DNA from: Diploptera punctata | Lineage: Eukaryota; Arthropoda; Insecta; Blattodea; Blaberidae | Length of the DNA: 64,000 nt | NCBI GenBank assembly: GCA_030220185.1 | Contig: JASPKZ010004561.1 | Location: 45,001-109,000 of the forward strand | Direction: 5' to 3' | Shown: positions 10,936 through 21,404 of the stretch, in pieces | Layout of the letters: the number at the start of each line of letters is the position of its first letter | Numbering within the stretch: the stretch's first letter is position 1 | Translations under genes and position numbers: made by a program | Notes under the pieces: generated by a model | What the model was told of the DNA's origin: nothing | What the model saw: the letters and a program-made list of their open reading frames with translations, nothing else | Databases searched by the model: none

Positions 10936-11557
10936 GTAATATTTTACTTTAGAACTTATTTAATGCATATAATATATATTGTTTGTGTAAGATAATAGTA
11001 TTTTATGTTTTATAGAATTTAACATTATTTTAATTCAAGATTCAGAGACAATTATCCTGCTCATTTTTTTACCTCAGCCACAAGAGTCTTTTGAATGAAC
11101 CGTTGTGAAACATTTGTTAATACAAGGATGGGATGTGCCTTAACTACAAATTCATCTAATTTCATGCTAAACAATATCTACTTATGTGGGTGATGATTTA
11201 TTTATTTATTTATATTTATAATTTGCATTTCTACAAAAACCTCTCATTGTGAACACATATGCCAAATACGAGTAATATATATTCATGTGGTGTGACGGTT
11301 TTTTTTATTACAATCTCAATATTATATTTTCAGAAAACCTCTCATTTTGATGTATCACAATTACAGCAAATGTGCCATGCGTTAGTCTAATTACCAACAC
11401 GAAGATGAATGTGGTGAGCTCTATTCGTATAAAAAACCTTTGAATTCTATTCAGTGTAAATTGATGTCCAGTGACAAAAATATAAAGTGACAGCTGTACT
11501 TAGAAATAAGTTAGCGTGCAATATTTTTTCTTCCTTCAAGTAATTTTCAATTCTATA
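10936..11557. other. No recognised feature
   Basis: AT-rich DNA between the exon candidate and the mariner-like element. No gene or repeat recognised. Confidence 0.45.
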
Positions 11558-11559
11558 TA

Positions 11560-12775
11560 CAGGGTGTTTCAAAAGTCTCGATTCATTTTACTGATACACT
11601 CATTTATTAAGGATCAAACCTACATATACCAGTCTCTAACATTGTTTACAAGAAACATCAATACAATTCAACATGCTCCCCCTGCATGTCTAGACACAAC
11701 CCCCATCTTTCATCTGTAGCCCTGAAGACTCGCCCCAGCATGGCTGGCGTAATGCGTGCCACAGCAGCGAAGATGCGCTGTCTGAGGTGTTCGATGCTCT
11801 GGATTTTTACCCTGTACACCTCCGCCTTGATAAATCCCCAAGCAAAAAAGTCTAATGGCGTCAGGTCCGGGGATCGTGGAGCCCACATCCTTACGGACCC
11901 CCGTCCTATCCAGCGCCCTGGAAACACTTCATGAAGGTAGTCACGTACAATGCGAGCAAAAATGCGGAGGTGCACCATCTTGTTGAAACACAACAGATCC
12001 TAGGATCCCATCGTCTTCCAACTGGGGCTGAAGAAACTGTTGCAACATGTCCAGATATGTTGTTCCTGTAATGGTATTCTCCATGAACATGAAGGGCCCA
12101 TAAACTTTGTTTTTGGTCAACCCCAACCAGACGTTAATCTTTGGAGTGTTCCGCTCCCATTCCTGTGTTGCATGCGGCTGTTCGTCTGCCCATATGCGAC
12201 TGTTATGTCTGTTGACATGTCCACAGGTGTGGAAGATGGCTTCATCACTAAACAACACGTGATCCATCAGGTTCTCACCTTCCACCTGGAGTAGGAGGTC
12301 ATCACACATTGCCTCACGTGCTGCATAATCTTGTGCCTCAAGTTCTGTACGACTTGCAACTTGATATGCACGTTTCTTTAGCCTGTAACGCAGCACTCTC
12401 CAGACAGTTGTGTGGGCAACCTCTGACACTCTGCTGAGACGACGCGTGGATGCACGAGGACTCCGTTCCACAGCTTCACGCAATTGTTGCACAGTTGCTT
12501 CAGGGGTGGTGGGTCGTCCTGATCGTCGCTCATCGAGGATACTGCCTGTTCGAAGGAATTTGTTAAGCAGCAGCCGAATGTTTGTTCGGGTAGGTGCGGC
12601 TTTCTGAAAACGTGCCTGGAACCGTTCTTGCACCTGAACATACGTAAGTCCTCTAAGTTTCAAGGATACGATGGCGATTCTTTCTTCCTTAGAGAACATA
12701 TTTCAAAATATCTGCAACAGAAATGCACCAGACATCAGTAACGCGAAAATGAATCGAGACTTTTGAAACACTCTG
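11560..12775 (-). mobile_element. Mariner-like DNA transposon, complete ends
   Basis: Inverted ends CAGGGTGTTTCAAAAGTCTC (left) and, read from the right on the minus strand, CAGAGTGTTTCAAAAGTCTC. They are flanked by TA at 11558-11559 and 12776-12777, the target duplication of Tc1/mariner elements. The element is 1216 bp with one transposase gene on the minus strand. It lies in otherwise unannotated sequence. Confidence 0.9.
11658..12699 (-). pseudogene. Mariner-type transposase with one frameshift
   Basis: Cut-and-paste transposase of the IS630/Tc1/mariner superfamily. From the start at 12699: an N-terminal helix-turn-helix segment (RGLTYVQVQERFQ..., residues ~15-60), a second DNA-binding part (STRRLSRVSEVAHTTVWRVL), then the DDE catalytic core with LFSDEAIF (first Asp), VVFQQDGAPPH (second) and RSPDLTPLDFFAWG (third). 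The frame breaks after GAPPHF at a T5 run near 11960. Dropping one T restores continuity into ARIVRDYLHE and the rest, to the stop at 11658. With that correction about 41 residues separate the second and third Asp, longer than the classical DD34D. A single lesion suggests a fairly recent insertion or a sequencing error. Confidence 0.85.
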
Positions 12776-12777
12776 TA

Positions 12778-13257
12778 TAACAAACCTGTATCTAATTTGT
12801 ATTAAGTTGTGTTTTCTTGAGCAATACATAATCTGCACTATAAGTGTAACTCTTGTTTAAATATCAAGTTTAAATTAAGTTGACATAATAGTTTGGAAAT
12901 GTAATTTTTTGAAGTGATTTTTAAACTAAGGTTCGCTATTTTCCATATTTCTAATTCATAATACCTGTCTTTGGATTTTTTTCGGAAGAGATTTGTATAT
13001 ATTGCTTTACAGAAAATAATTATTTTGCTAAGAACGCGCATAAAAGTGAAACACGTTAAAATACTTTTATAATGTTCAATTATATTTCAGGCTGAAATAA
13101 CAGATCATGTGGAACAACAAGAGACAAATTACCATTGGGTAAAAATGACATAGAATAACTTTGTATGTACTGGTGTATGGAATATGCACCTTAGTTCCTA
13201 CTTTATTCCATTTTAAAAGATTCCATTTAGGAACTACTATTAACATAAATAATAACA
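12778..13257. other. Mostly unrecognised, one weak exon candidate
   Basis: AT-rich. 13091-13138 is preceded by ATATTTCAG and followed by GTAAAA, and is open for 16 codons in phase 0/0 (AEITDHVEQQETNYHW). I cannot link it to another exon. Confidence 0.2.
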
Positions 13258-13520
13258 AACTGGAACTATCGAGCCTGTAGGTCCATGGTCGTGCTTACAT
13301 AAGCTCTCCATACATCCTTACCCTATGCAAATGTTTCCCAATCATATCTTGCATAATTTAATGTAATCATTGTTAATATTTTCTCCCATCTCATTCTTTC
13401 CTGCATACTGAGGTTTTCTCAAGTTTCATGCCCTCTTTCATTCCTCTTTCGTGCCACATGTCCTGCCAAGCACAGTCTAGGAGTTTTAACTGTTCTTACT
13501 ACATCTGGTTTCCTATAAAG
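13258..13520 (-). pseudogene. Degenerate RTE-A LINE 3' end
   Basis: Minus-strand relic recognised from AAGCTCTCCATACATCCTTA and the CACAGTCTAGGAG..TTAACTGTTCTTA blocks. Reading frame destroyed. Confidence 0.7.
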
Positions 13521-13529
13521 ATGGGGGCA

Positions 13530-13640
13530 CGGCGTTGCGTAGTGGTTAAGGCACTGCGCTACAAGCCGGAAGGTCGAGGGTTCGAGTCCCGGTGGGATCA
13601 GGATTTTTAAAAAAACTTAAGGCCTATATAGTATTCTGTT
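13530..13640 (+). mobile_element. SINE-A, tRNA-derived head
   Basis: GCGTAGTGGTTAAGGC (A box) and GGGTTCGAGTCCCGG (B box) are spaced as in a tRNA promoter, followed by the SINE-A body start TCAGGATTTTTAA. The full copy with target duplications is at 30095-30390. Confidence 0.65.
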
Positions 13641-13681
13641 GGAATTCTGAATTCTTAAAAAAGTTATACTTAATCGAATGT

Positions 13682-13790
13682 CTCTAAGGATCGGTTTCAC
13701 CAACAGAGGTAACTGTATTACGCCAGTTTAAGCTATGCAATATACATGGGGAAAACTGGCGTAATACAGTTACCTCTGTTAGTGAAATTG
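13682..13790. repeat. Short inverted repeat (hairpin)
   Basis: Arms of about 35-38 bp (13689-13725 and 13752-13788) containing CAGAGGTAACTGTATTACGC and its complement, with a ~30-bp spacer. It looks like a fold-back MITE or hairpin remnant. Confidence 0.7.
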
Positions 13791-14034
13791 AACCTAAATG
13801 GCACAAAGAAACAACTTGGGTGGCGGGTTGAACTCTGTAGACCAGTAGCCACCCTGCGACCAGTCGAGATTCGGCCGCTAACCTAGTGGTTCTTATTTTT
13901 TTTTTTTTTACATAGGATGGAGTGAATTTTGGTAAGGCAGTGCCATACGCGGCACTACTGAGGGGACGGAGGCACTGAGCTACCTTAATTGAGTCATAGG
14001 TGCGGGTAGGCAAACAGTTTTCAGATACTTTTGA

Positions 14035-14140
14035 AATTGACTATGGGTTAAAACAAAGCGATGCACTATCTCCTCTGCTATTAAATTTTGTTCTAGAGCG
14101 TGCAATCAAATCCCTAGAGGTTAAAGAAGGCGGGTGTCGG
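14035..14140 (+). pseudogene. Isolated LINE reverse-transcriptase fragment
   Basis: Reads YGLKQSDALSPLLLNFVLER then AIKSLEVKEG: the region just before the YADD motif of RTE-A (compare GLKQGDALS on the minus strand at 27880-27910). No other LINE sequence is attached. Confidence 0.65.
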
Positions 14141-14400
14141 CCGCGGTGGTCGAATTATGTTCCTTGCCTCTAGTCCCGTTGGTCGCGGTTTAAACCCTGC
14201 CGGGATCCATGCATTTTTAAGATGGAACAATCCAAGGGAGGCACTTCCAGCTGTGGGTGCAGAGTTTGAAGATTTTCAGGCTCGTAAAAAAACCGCAAGC
14301 CTGAATAAAAAGGCCTCTGTGCAAACTTTAACTGATCTTCATCCAAGTAATACCTCAGATGCCTACTGGATGTCGAATTGAGGCGATGTGCTAACCACAT
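14141..14400 (+). mobile_element. SINE-B-like element
   Basis: Head GGCCGCGGTGGTCGAAT and B-box-like GGTCGCGGTTTAAACCC, followed by a unique body (AACAATCCAAGGGAGGCACT). The arrangement suggests a tRNA-derived SINE. It occurs once in the window, so boundaries are uncertain. Confidence 0.4.
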
Positions 14401-14542
14401 ATCACTTGTCATCTGTAGGTAAATAAGAGTAATTAAATTAGCCTGGTTAAAAAGACTCTCGCTATGGAGCATCCGTGTCCCCATGCGGAACGTATGGGAG
14501 ATATATATAAATATATATGAATGACATAATAAGAAAAATAAA

Positions 14543-14612
14543 TGCCTGAACGGGATTCGAACCCGGACCTCTGAGTTGATATCTCAGTGCGCCACCACTT
14601 ACGCTACCAGGC
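14543..14612 (-). tRNA. tRNA-like sequence, apparent anticodon ATC
   Basis: Minus-strand cloverleaf: acceptor GCCTGGT pairing with the CAGGC end, D arm, anticodon stem CTGAG/CTCAG with loop ATATCAA, and T arm with GGTTCGAATCC. The loop would give anticodon ATC (Asp box), which is not the normal GTC form of eukaryotic tRNA-Asp. Its repeat context argues for a tRNA-derived repeat rather than a working tRNA. Confidence 0.4.
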
Positions 14613-14716
14613 AAATCCAAAACAAACATTTATTTTTCATATACATATTCTCTATTATTGAGAATATGTAGGCCTATAAGAAAATATAAAAATAAACAAA
14701 TGTTTGTTCTGGATTC

Positions 14717-14786
14717 GCCTGGTTGCGTAAGTGGTAGCGCACTGAGATATCAACTCAGAGGTAAGGGTTCGAATCCCGTCCAGGCA
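14717..14786 (+). tRNA. tRNA-like sequence, apparent anticodon ATC
   Basis: Plus-strand partner of the previous entry: GCCTGG..CCAGGC acceptor, loop ATATCAA, T arm GGTTCGAATCCC. It is almost identical to its partner and shares the repeat body, so probably not a functional tRNA gene. Confidence 0.4.
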
Positions 14787-14899
14787 CTTATTTTTCTTAT
14801 CATGTCATATTAAGCTTGCATTGCTCAATGTCAAAAATTTAATTATAACATTTGTGTATATATATGTGTGTGTGTTATATTGCAGATTTTCGCGGATAT

Positions 14900-15037
14900 A
14901 AGTATGAATAAGAAAGTTTTCTTGGGTTTTCCGCGTCTTGGATTCAAGTTCATGCCGAAACGTCGGAGTCAGTGGCCAGGGGCCGAACTTGAATCCAAGA
15001 CGCGGAAAACCCAAGAAAACTTTCTTATTCATATATA
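14900..15037. repeat. Fold-back with ~48-bp arms
   Basis: 14903-14950 and about 14988-15036 are reverse complements (TTCTTGGGTTTTCCGCGTCT). Both strands therefore encode the same peptide start, which explains the paired open frames. One arm-like copy is also present at 38285-38345. Confidence 0.8.
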
Positions 15038-15069
15038 TATACACACACACATGCATACATATTCTGATG

Positions 15070-15290
15070 ATAAACTACATAAATAGTATAATTATCCCTT
15101 ATTCTTCTTCAGTTACAGATCTTGGACTACATCTAAACGCAAATTCAACCTGGCAAACACAAGTGAAACACACATGTAAAAAAAACTTTCTCCATCTTAT
15201 ATTATCTTAGACGTTTAAAGAATTTTCTCCCAGTTTCATTAAAACAAATCCTTGTGCAGAATCTATGGGTTCGATAGTGTCATTGAGTTA
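15070..15290 (+). pseudogene. LINE reverse-transcriptase fragment, LINE-E-like
   Basis: Reads SVTDLGLHLNANSTWQTQV then KHTCKKNFLHLILS, the region after the RT palm typical of jockey/CR1-type LINEs. Its frame breaks immediately after. It may be an internal part of the family whose C-terminus is at 24688-25520. Confidence 0.5.
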
Positions 15291-15589
15291 TTTGGTTAGA
15301 TAGATGTAATAGCCTAGTGTAAGAATTGAAAATATTTAACAAATTCTGTATTTAAAATTTGCAGGTAAATTGGATCGAGGTTTGATCCTTGGGACTGCGA
15401 GCAATGTATAAGATACACCTTGAAGTGGGTTGCTAGCTCGTTTTCATGGCGGGTTTATTATTCGGGGTTTCCTCTCCCTAGGCCGATTGCCTTCACCCAG
15501 CTCCAGAGCTTAGGCTGGAGTTGTCTCTCCTAGATGGGCTGTCTTGCAGGACTAACGAATCCCATCCGCTCGTTTGTCAATCTACAAGG

Positions 15590-16075
15590 CAGCAGATAGA
15601 CGAAAATATTGGAAGGATCATATAGAAAGAATGGAAGAAAACCGACTTGCAAAAAGAGCTAAAGAAGATAGACCAATGGACGGGAGAAGAACAAGAGGAA
15701 GACCAGCCCGAGATGGATAGGCAGTGAATGCACATCCAATATGTCTTCCTCCGAGGAGTGATTTTGGAAATAAACAGGATGAAAATCCTACAAATTATGT
15801 TTAAGAAGAAGAAGAAGAAGAAGTAAATTTAACAGAATATACCTTCTAAACGACGAAATTGGCAACGATCCTATAATTATCTGCAACATATGGAAAGATA
15901 GACAAATGGATGGGAGAAGAACAAGAGAAAAATCAGCCAAGAGATGGATAGACAGTGAATGCACATCCAATATGTCTTCCTCCGAGGAGTGATTTTGGAA
16001 ATAAACAGGATGAAAATCCTAGAAATTATGTTTAAGAAGAAAAAAAAAAAGAAGAGGTAAATTTAATGGAATACG
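15590..16075 (+). repeat. Two consecutive partial retroelement 3' ends with (AAG)n tails
   Basis: 15600-15825 and 15826-16050 repeat the blocks ATGGA(C/T)GGGAGAAGAACAAGA, CGTCTTCCTCCGAGGA.. and CAGGATGAAAATCCTA, each ending in an A/G-rich tail. The first encodes a LINE-like C-terminus (HIERMEENRLAKRAKED). 17560-17620 has another fragment of the second unit. Confidence 0.6.
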
Positions 16076-16078
16076 AGT

Positions 16079-16745
16079 ATTCTAAAAGAGCTAATGACAA
16101 ATGAGGAAAATTTTCAGGAAGTGGCTGAATTCAAATACCTAGGAACAATAATCACAAATAGGAATGAGATGCACAAAGAAATTAAACATAGGCTCAATTC
16201 TGGAAATGCGTGCTATTACGCATTGCAGAGACTCTTGATGTCCCAACTCCTTTCAAAAAACGTTAAACTGAAAATATATAAAACTATTATTCTACCAGTT
16301 ATATTATATGGGTGCGAAACATGGACTCTTACTTTAAGGGAGGAAAGGAGATTAAAAGTATTTGAGAATAAAGTACTTAGGAAAATTTTTGGACCAAAGA
16401 GAGATGAACAGACAGGTGAATGGAGAAAACTACATAACAATGAACTACATGGTCTTCATAGGAAGCCAGATATAATAAGAACAGTTAAGTCTCGTAGACT
16501 GCGATGGGCAGGACATGTTGCACGTATGGGGAATGAAAGACTAGCAGAAGCCTCTTGTAGGAAAGCCAGAGGGAAAACGCCCAGTTGGTAGACCAAGAAT
16601 GAGGTGGGAGAATAACATTAACTATGATTTGAAGGAAATAGATTATACAGGGAATGATTGGAAAGCATTAGCTCAGGATAGGGATGTATGGAGAGGTTAT
16701 GTCCGCGCGGCCATGAACCTACGGGTTCGATAGTGCCAGTGAGTA
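16079..16745 (+). mobile_element. RTE-A LINE 3' end, plus strand
   Basis: Plus-strand copy of the RTE-A C-terminal RT ORF from FKYLGTIITNRNE to the 3' end GATAGTGCCAGTGAGTAAG with an (AAGT)n tail. A one-base loss near 16545 (after GNERLA) throws the last ~70 codons out of frame. Otherwise it is very close to the copies at 18178 and 21405. Confidence 0.9.
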
Positions 16746-17560
16746 AGTAAGTAAGTAGTAGTAGTAGGACTTTATTAGACAAAAAGTAAGATATTTACAA
16801 TATTATTTACAAATATGGGTCGCACGGGCAGTAAGCCGTACGTGCTGTTGACAGTCCGTTACAATAAAGTAATAATTGGTACTAGTGTAAAGAAAAATAA
16901 ACAACAAAAACAGCAATAACATTACAATTACATAAAGAAAACACAATAATAATATTACAATTAAATAATAACACAATAGCATTATACACTAAAAAACATT
17001 AACATTACAATTACATAAAGAAAACACAATAATATTACAATTAAATAATAACACAATAACATTATACACTAAAAAAACATTAACATTACAATTACATAAA
17101 GAAAACACAATAATATTACAATTAAATAATAACACAATAGCATTATACACTAATTAATTTATATATAATTGTTAATAATTAATGGTATTGCATTTTGATA
17201 CCATATATTTATTCATGAATGAGTGTTGCCCTTATTTTCCGCGTTTTGTCCAGAAATTTACCGAGGTTTATCCAATTTTCTGGATTTACCAATAACTCGT
17301 AGCATGCCAATCTTTCCCGATTTGAATTTAGAAATCTTTCCGGTAATAACTGACGTCTCCAATACTCTAAATCATTACATTTTCCTAATATATGTATCTC
17401 ATCTTCAAAGTTTCCGCACATTGGACATATTCGCATATCGTGATCGTCGCTAATTTTTAGAAATTTCCATGCCCCTAGCAAAAACCAAGCAAGCCCTGAT
17501 CTCTCCTTAAATCCTAGGTTGAGTATATACGATTCTTTTCCCCAGACATAAGTAAGTAAG
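16746..17560 (-). pseudogene. LINE-C C-terminus with zinc-knuckle motif
   Basis: Minus-strand ORF end (stop near 17209) carrying RICPMCGNFEDEIHILGKC, the Cys/His pattern found at the C-terminus of many jockey/R1-type LINE proteins. A 3' UTR to about 16750 holds three ~73-bp tandem units at about 16925-17155 (ATTACAATTACATAAAGAAA). It abuts the RTE-A tail, so it probably inserted next to it or vice versa. A second, inverted copy lies in an intron at 51680-52330. Confidence 0.7.
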
Positions 17561-17836
17561 TAAGTATACCTTCTAAAAGATGAAATTGGCAACGATCCTA
17601 TACTTATCTGCAACCTGTGGGAAAACAGGTATTAAGAACTAATGTGGAACCTTAAGCCCAAGTTTCAATGTCTTAATAAGTGCTGCGGTGACACTTTTAC
17701 TGTTATTCTGATCCGGCTATCAGATAATTATGTTAATTTATAAATATTTTCCCTAATAAGGTAACGAATCTATGTTTAGAATTTTAAAACTTGGTTTCAT
17801 TGTTCACGCGATGTGTTACATTTATCAACATTACGT

Positions 17837-17935
17837 TTATCACAAACACGTACTCCTTTATTGAACGTGCTTCTGGAATAAACAATTTCGCATCGCTGTG
17901 CTATAAAAACAGCTGGTCGTCCCGTATCATATCAT
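17837..17935 (+). promoter_or_regulatory. Promoter of secreted-peptide gene 1
   Basis: TATAAAA at 17902-17908 with an Initiator-like TATCAT about 26 bp further, then the start codon at 17972. Upstream at 17837-17851 is TTATCACAAACACGT (GATA-like core plus CACGT), nearly identical to 28516-28529 before gene 2. Conservation at both paralogs suggests a shared enhancer or operator element. Confidence 0.6.
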
Positions 17936-17971
17936 AACGCTATTTCATTTCATAGCATCACAACAAGAAAA

Positions 17972-18901
17972 ATGGCAGCTAAAGTAAGTATTCTACAAGA
18001 AACTAATTTGAAGATATTGAGTTACATAAAAAATATACACAATTAAAAAGTCAATTTCAGGATTTTCTTTATTCAGCTTCAGTAGAACATCATTTTAAAT
18101 ATTAGGGACAGTCAATCTGATAGGATTTTCTTTTTTGTTACTTTCATCTGTTATTACAAATCCATGATTGAATTTTCTTTACTTACTTACTTACTCACTG
18201 GCACTATCGAACCCGTAGGTTCATGGCCGCCCGGACATAAGCTCTCCATACATCCCTATCCTGAGCTAATGCTTTCCAATCATTCCCTGCATAATCTACT
18301 TCCCTCAAATCATAGTTAATGTTGTTCGCCCACCTCATTCTTGGTCTACCAACTGGGCGTTTTCCTTCTGGCTTTCCTACAAGAAGTTTCCATGCACGTC
18401 TTTCATTCCCCATACGCGCAACATGTCCTGCCCATCGCAGTCTACGGGACTTAACTGTTCTTATTATATCTGGCTTCCTATAAAGACCATGTAGTTCATT
18501 GTTATGTAGTCTTCTCCATTCACCTGTCTGTTCATCTCTCTTTGGTCCAAAAATTTTCCTAAGAACTTTATTCTCAAATACTTGTAATCTCCTTTCCTCC
18601 CTTAAAGTAAGAGTCCATGTTTCGCACCCATATAATATAACTGGTAGAATAATAGTTTTATATATTTTCAGCTTAACGTTTTTTGAAAGGAGTTGGGACA
18701 TCAAGAGTCTCTGTAATGCATAATAGCACGCATTTCCAGAATTGAGCCTATGTTTAATTTCTTTGTGCATCTCATTCCTATTTGTGATTATTGTTCCTAG
18801 GTATTTGAATTCAGCCAATTCCTCAAAATTTCCCTCATTTGTCATTAGCTGTCCATTTCCATTATATAATGTATTTCTACGTGTGACCATATATTTAGTT
18901 T

Positions 18902-18946
<45 letters not shown>

Positions 18947-19338
18947 TCCATGCAAGTAATAGGCCGTGTGGCCTGTTACGGTCTCAAAGAGGAATTTTCC
19001 ATCCAGCCCTTTTTTGGACGTCCCTGCGATATTTTGCCTTTTTGGGGCAATAACGAAGTATGCCTTTTGGAATTCTATGAGACGGCATTCGTTGAAGATG
19101 GGCTTTCCAGTTGTTCTGGTAGTTTTGTACATGGTGAAGAATGGGTTCTACATCCAACTCTTCCATAATTTGCTCATTTCTTTTATGGTCCCACTTTGTA
19201 TAGCCTGTTGAACGGCGCATAAATCGCATCTCATTTGCTGTTATTCGGCTTTCATCTCTTCTTCGTATTGTCCATGCTTCACTACCATATCTTAATACTG
19301 GTCTTGCGAGAACCTTATAAAGCCGTAATCTGTACTAA

Positions 19339-19397
<59 letters not shown>

Positions 19398-20293
19398 CAC
19401 ATAAAAGCGTAAATGTTCGTTTATACAAATCTGAAATATCCAAAAGTTCTTCACAGATCTTCATAAAAATTCTATATACGAGTTTTCAGATAGGCCTAAG
19501 GGTAGTGTTTAGCCGGCATTTGTTATTCTCTAAAACCATTAAGTGTAGGAGTTCACTCGAAACGAAAATTTAAAAATCGTTCTAGCGGCCGCAATTTTCG
19601 ATGTTTCACAACGAAACTCAGTATATACTATTTAAATAAACAGAGGTAGGTTGTTATAAAAAAAATCAGTAAAATCCGACCATTAGAGGTTTGTCTGAAA
19701 TCCAAAATTAAACATTTAGCTCTAGCAACCGCCATGTTTAGTCTATTTCATTTTCGAACGCAGGGGGTATCTAAAAAGAATTGCAATATGCAATGATAAT
19801 AATTTTTTTCTTTTTACTTAATTCACTAAAAATAAAAATACATTAAATATATTTAGGGGTAACAGCGCACGCCGGGTATTAACTAGTAGGCCTAATGAAT
19901 AAAACATTAAAGTCTTTGAACATGTTAAAAACACGTGGCATACATACATACAGAAGTGGTATGAACTAAGATGTGGATCCGACATCTTTATTCTCAATAA
20001 TTTGTTATATAATTACATATGTTTGCCTTTTCTCAGAGCTATGTCTAATGTTAATATCGTATCTCAATTTGTAGATTTTGATGATCGCCATGCTGTTAGT
20101 GATTGCTCAGGCCAGCGTGTTCGTGCCTCAAGTGCTGGTTCGTGAAACTCCTAGAGTTGCGGCCACTGGCAGCAGCTATCAAAGAGCCAGCGCTCTGGCC
20201 ACTCCACACCTGGCCAACTCTGACGCAGTCAGCAATTCTAACAACCAACTGCTGCTGCAGAACCCTGGCTATCAGATTGTTTTGCCATATTAA
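17972..20293 (+). CDS. Short secreted peptide precursor, gene 1 of a paralogous pair
   Basis: Two exons: 17972-17983 (MAAK, donor GTAAGT) and 20075-20293 (acceptor ATTTGTAG). The 2.1-kb intron is filled with an RTE-A copy, a LINE-D fragment, (TA)n and a Helitron-like element. The 76-residue product begins with a signal peptide (MAAKILMIAMLLVIAQAS) followed by a ~58-residue mature chain without cysteines or dibasic sites. The segment QRASALATPHLANSDAVSNS aligns with QRAVAIATPYEAFADARSES of gene 2. The chain ends NPGYQIVLPY. The start was chosen because gene 2 has the same four-codon first exon and both lie about 70 bp below a TATA box. Function unknown; a secreted factor, cuticle or gland peptide are all possible. 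Confidence 0.75.
18178..18900 (-). mobile_element. RTE-A LINE 3' end with intact C-terminal frame
   Basis: Inside intron 1 of peptide gene 1. Open from the LYNGNGQLMTNEGNF region to the stop at 18204 (228 codons) without interruption, then the 3' end and an (ACTT)n tail on the minus strand. This is the best preserved copy of the family here. It is 5' truncated at a (TA)n tract (18903-18945), so it lacks the RT catalytic core and cannot be autonomous. Confidence 0.9.
18950..19330 (-). pseudogene. LINE-D C-terminal fragment
   Basis: Minus strand: MRFMRRSTGYTKWDHKRNEQ and the following WKAHLQRMPSHRIPKGI region, the C-terminal linker of an RTE-like RT. Same group as 29337-29600, 32281-32680, 41640-42250 and 59625-59900. 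It is framed by (TA)n tracts at 18903-18945 and 19340-19394. Confidence 0.7.
19395..19887 (+). mobile_element. Helitron-like non-autonomous element
   Basis: Ends with GCACGCCGGGTATTAACTAGT, the same 3' terminus as the elements at 4372 (minus) and 46333. CTAG followed by T fits the CTRR-T rule for Helitrons. Part of the body is shared with 1200-1283. No coding region. Confidence 0.5.
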
Positions 20294-21400
20294 AACACGT
20301 GTTTGTAGAGCGATACTTTATAATTTCCATGAAACATTATTTACAACACTTCACATAACGTACCTGAGGAATTCAGACTTACGCTAATTTTTGTTTTAAA
20401 CTTCGGAGGCCTTTCGGATTGAATTCAAAGTTAAAATGATAATTCATGGATATGGTAACCTCAACGGCGATTCGAAATTATTTTTTAAAAATATTTTTCA
20501 TTGATCCCTAAGTGGGAATTTGGGGAGTCTATACCACCCTAAGATTAAACTTTCATCCCTATTTAAAAAAAAAGTTTTGTATTTTTGAATACCTTCTCAT
20601 TAATGTCTGTAATTTCTTATTTTATTATTATTATAACCACAAGAATACTGTTCGTTTGTAAGAAGAAAAAAAGAGTAATGAGGTAGTGTTAAGGTGCCAC
20701 CCCATCTCCCCATTTAAGTTTCAGGGAATAACACTTCTTACAAACAAATTTCCACAGGTATTTCACTGCCTAATTTTTATATATTATTTCAAAAATCTTA
20801 GAATTAATTAGCTCTGTATCTGGCAGATAACGGTAAATAATGAAAGTTATTGTAGGCCTACTCTGCCATTTTTTTTCAAGAATCTTTATAAATTATCTAT
20901 TGAGAGAACTAACAACACGTAAAGAATTTATTCTTTATAGAATTTCAAGAGACCATTATTATAGCTGCAAAATTTCGAATATTTTATCTGAATGCATTGT
21001 GATTGTTTCCCCTTTCTTGACGTCCAACTACCTCATAATGCCAGAACAATATAAATGGGATTAGATTCGTGCATTTGCCTTTGAAAGTTAAAAAAAAAGC
21101 TGTGAAATTTCCCAACTGTGTGTATTAATATGAAATTTTCTTTATTAAAATATGTTTCTCTATGGCTTAATGTATCTTGCATTGCTAGTGTTTATATATA
21201 CTATCATCGTACAGTAGACTAAAATTCTTAATTAAAAATTGACGAAATAATACACATTTTAGAACACTATAATTTTATTAATTATTTTAATTTCTACAAC
21301 ATTTATAACACAAATACTCCACTTATAGGTACACAAGTAACCATATTTGTAAATTCTGTGCAGTTTTGAAGTCACAGTTTTTTTAAACTATAATTCTTTC
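20294..21400. other. 3' flank of peptide gene 1, otherwise unrecognised
   Basis: Presumably begins with the 3' UTR of gene 1; no clear AATAAA within 300 bp of the stop. The rest is AT-rich with no feature I can support. Confidence 0.4.
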
Positions 21401-21404
21401 TACT

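Larger units (their letters stand above)
14520..14820. repeat. Head-to-head tRNA-like fold-back, copy 1
   Basis: An inverted repeat whose arms each contain a tRNA-like sequence plus the same 3' flank (TTATTTTTCTTATCATGTCA on the right arm and its complement on the left). A ~100-bp spacer separates the arms. The right flank continues into the body also used in the tandem array at 43395-44613 (TTGCATTGCTCAATGTC). A second fold-back of the same design is at 41062-41312. Confidence 0.75.

Noticed and set aside
17209..17613. Zinc-finger host gene (CPMCG...C)
   Set aside because: The Cys/His motif is part of a LINE C-terminus, and a second truncated copy exists at 51689.
18880..19570. Frames rich in Tyr-Ile repeats
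   Set aside because: Translations of (TA)n microsatellites.
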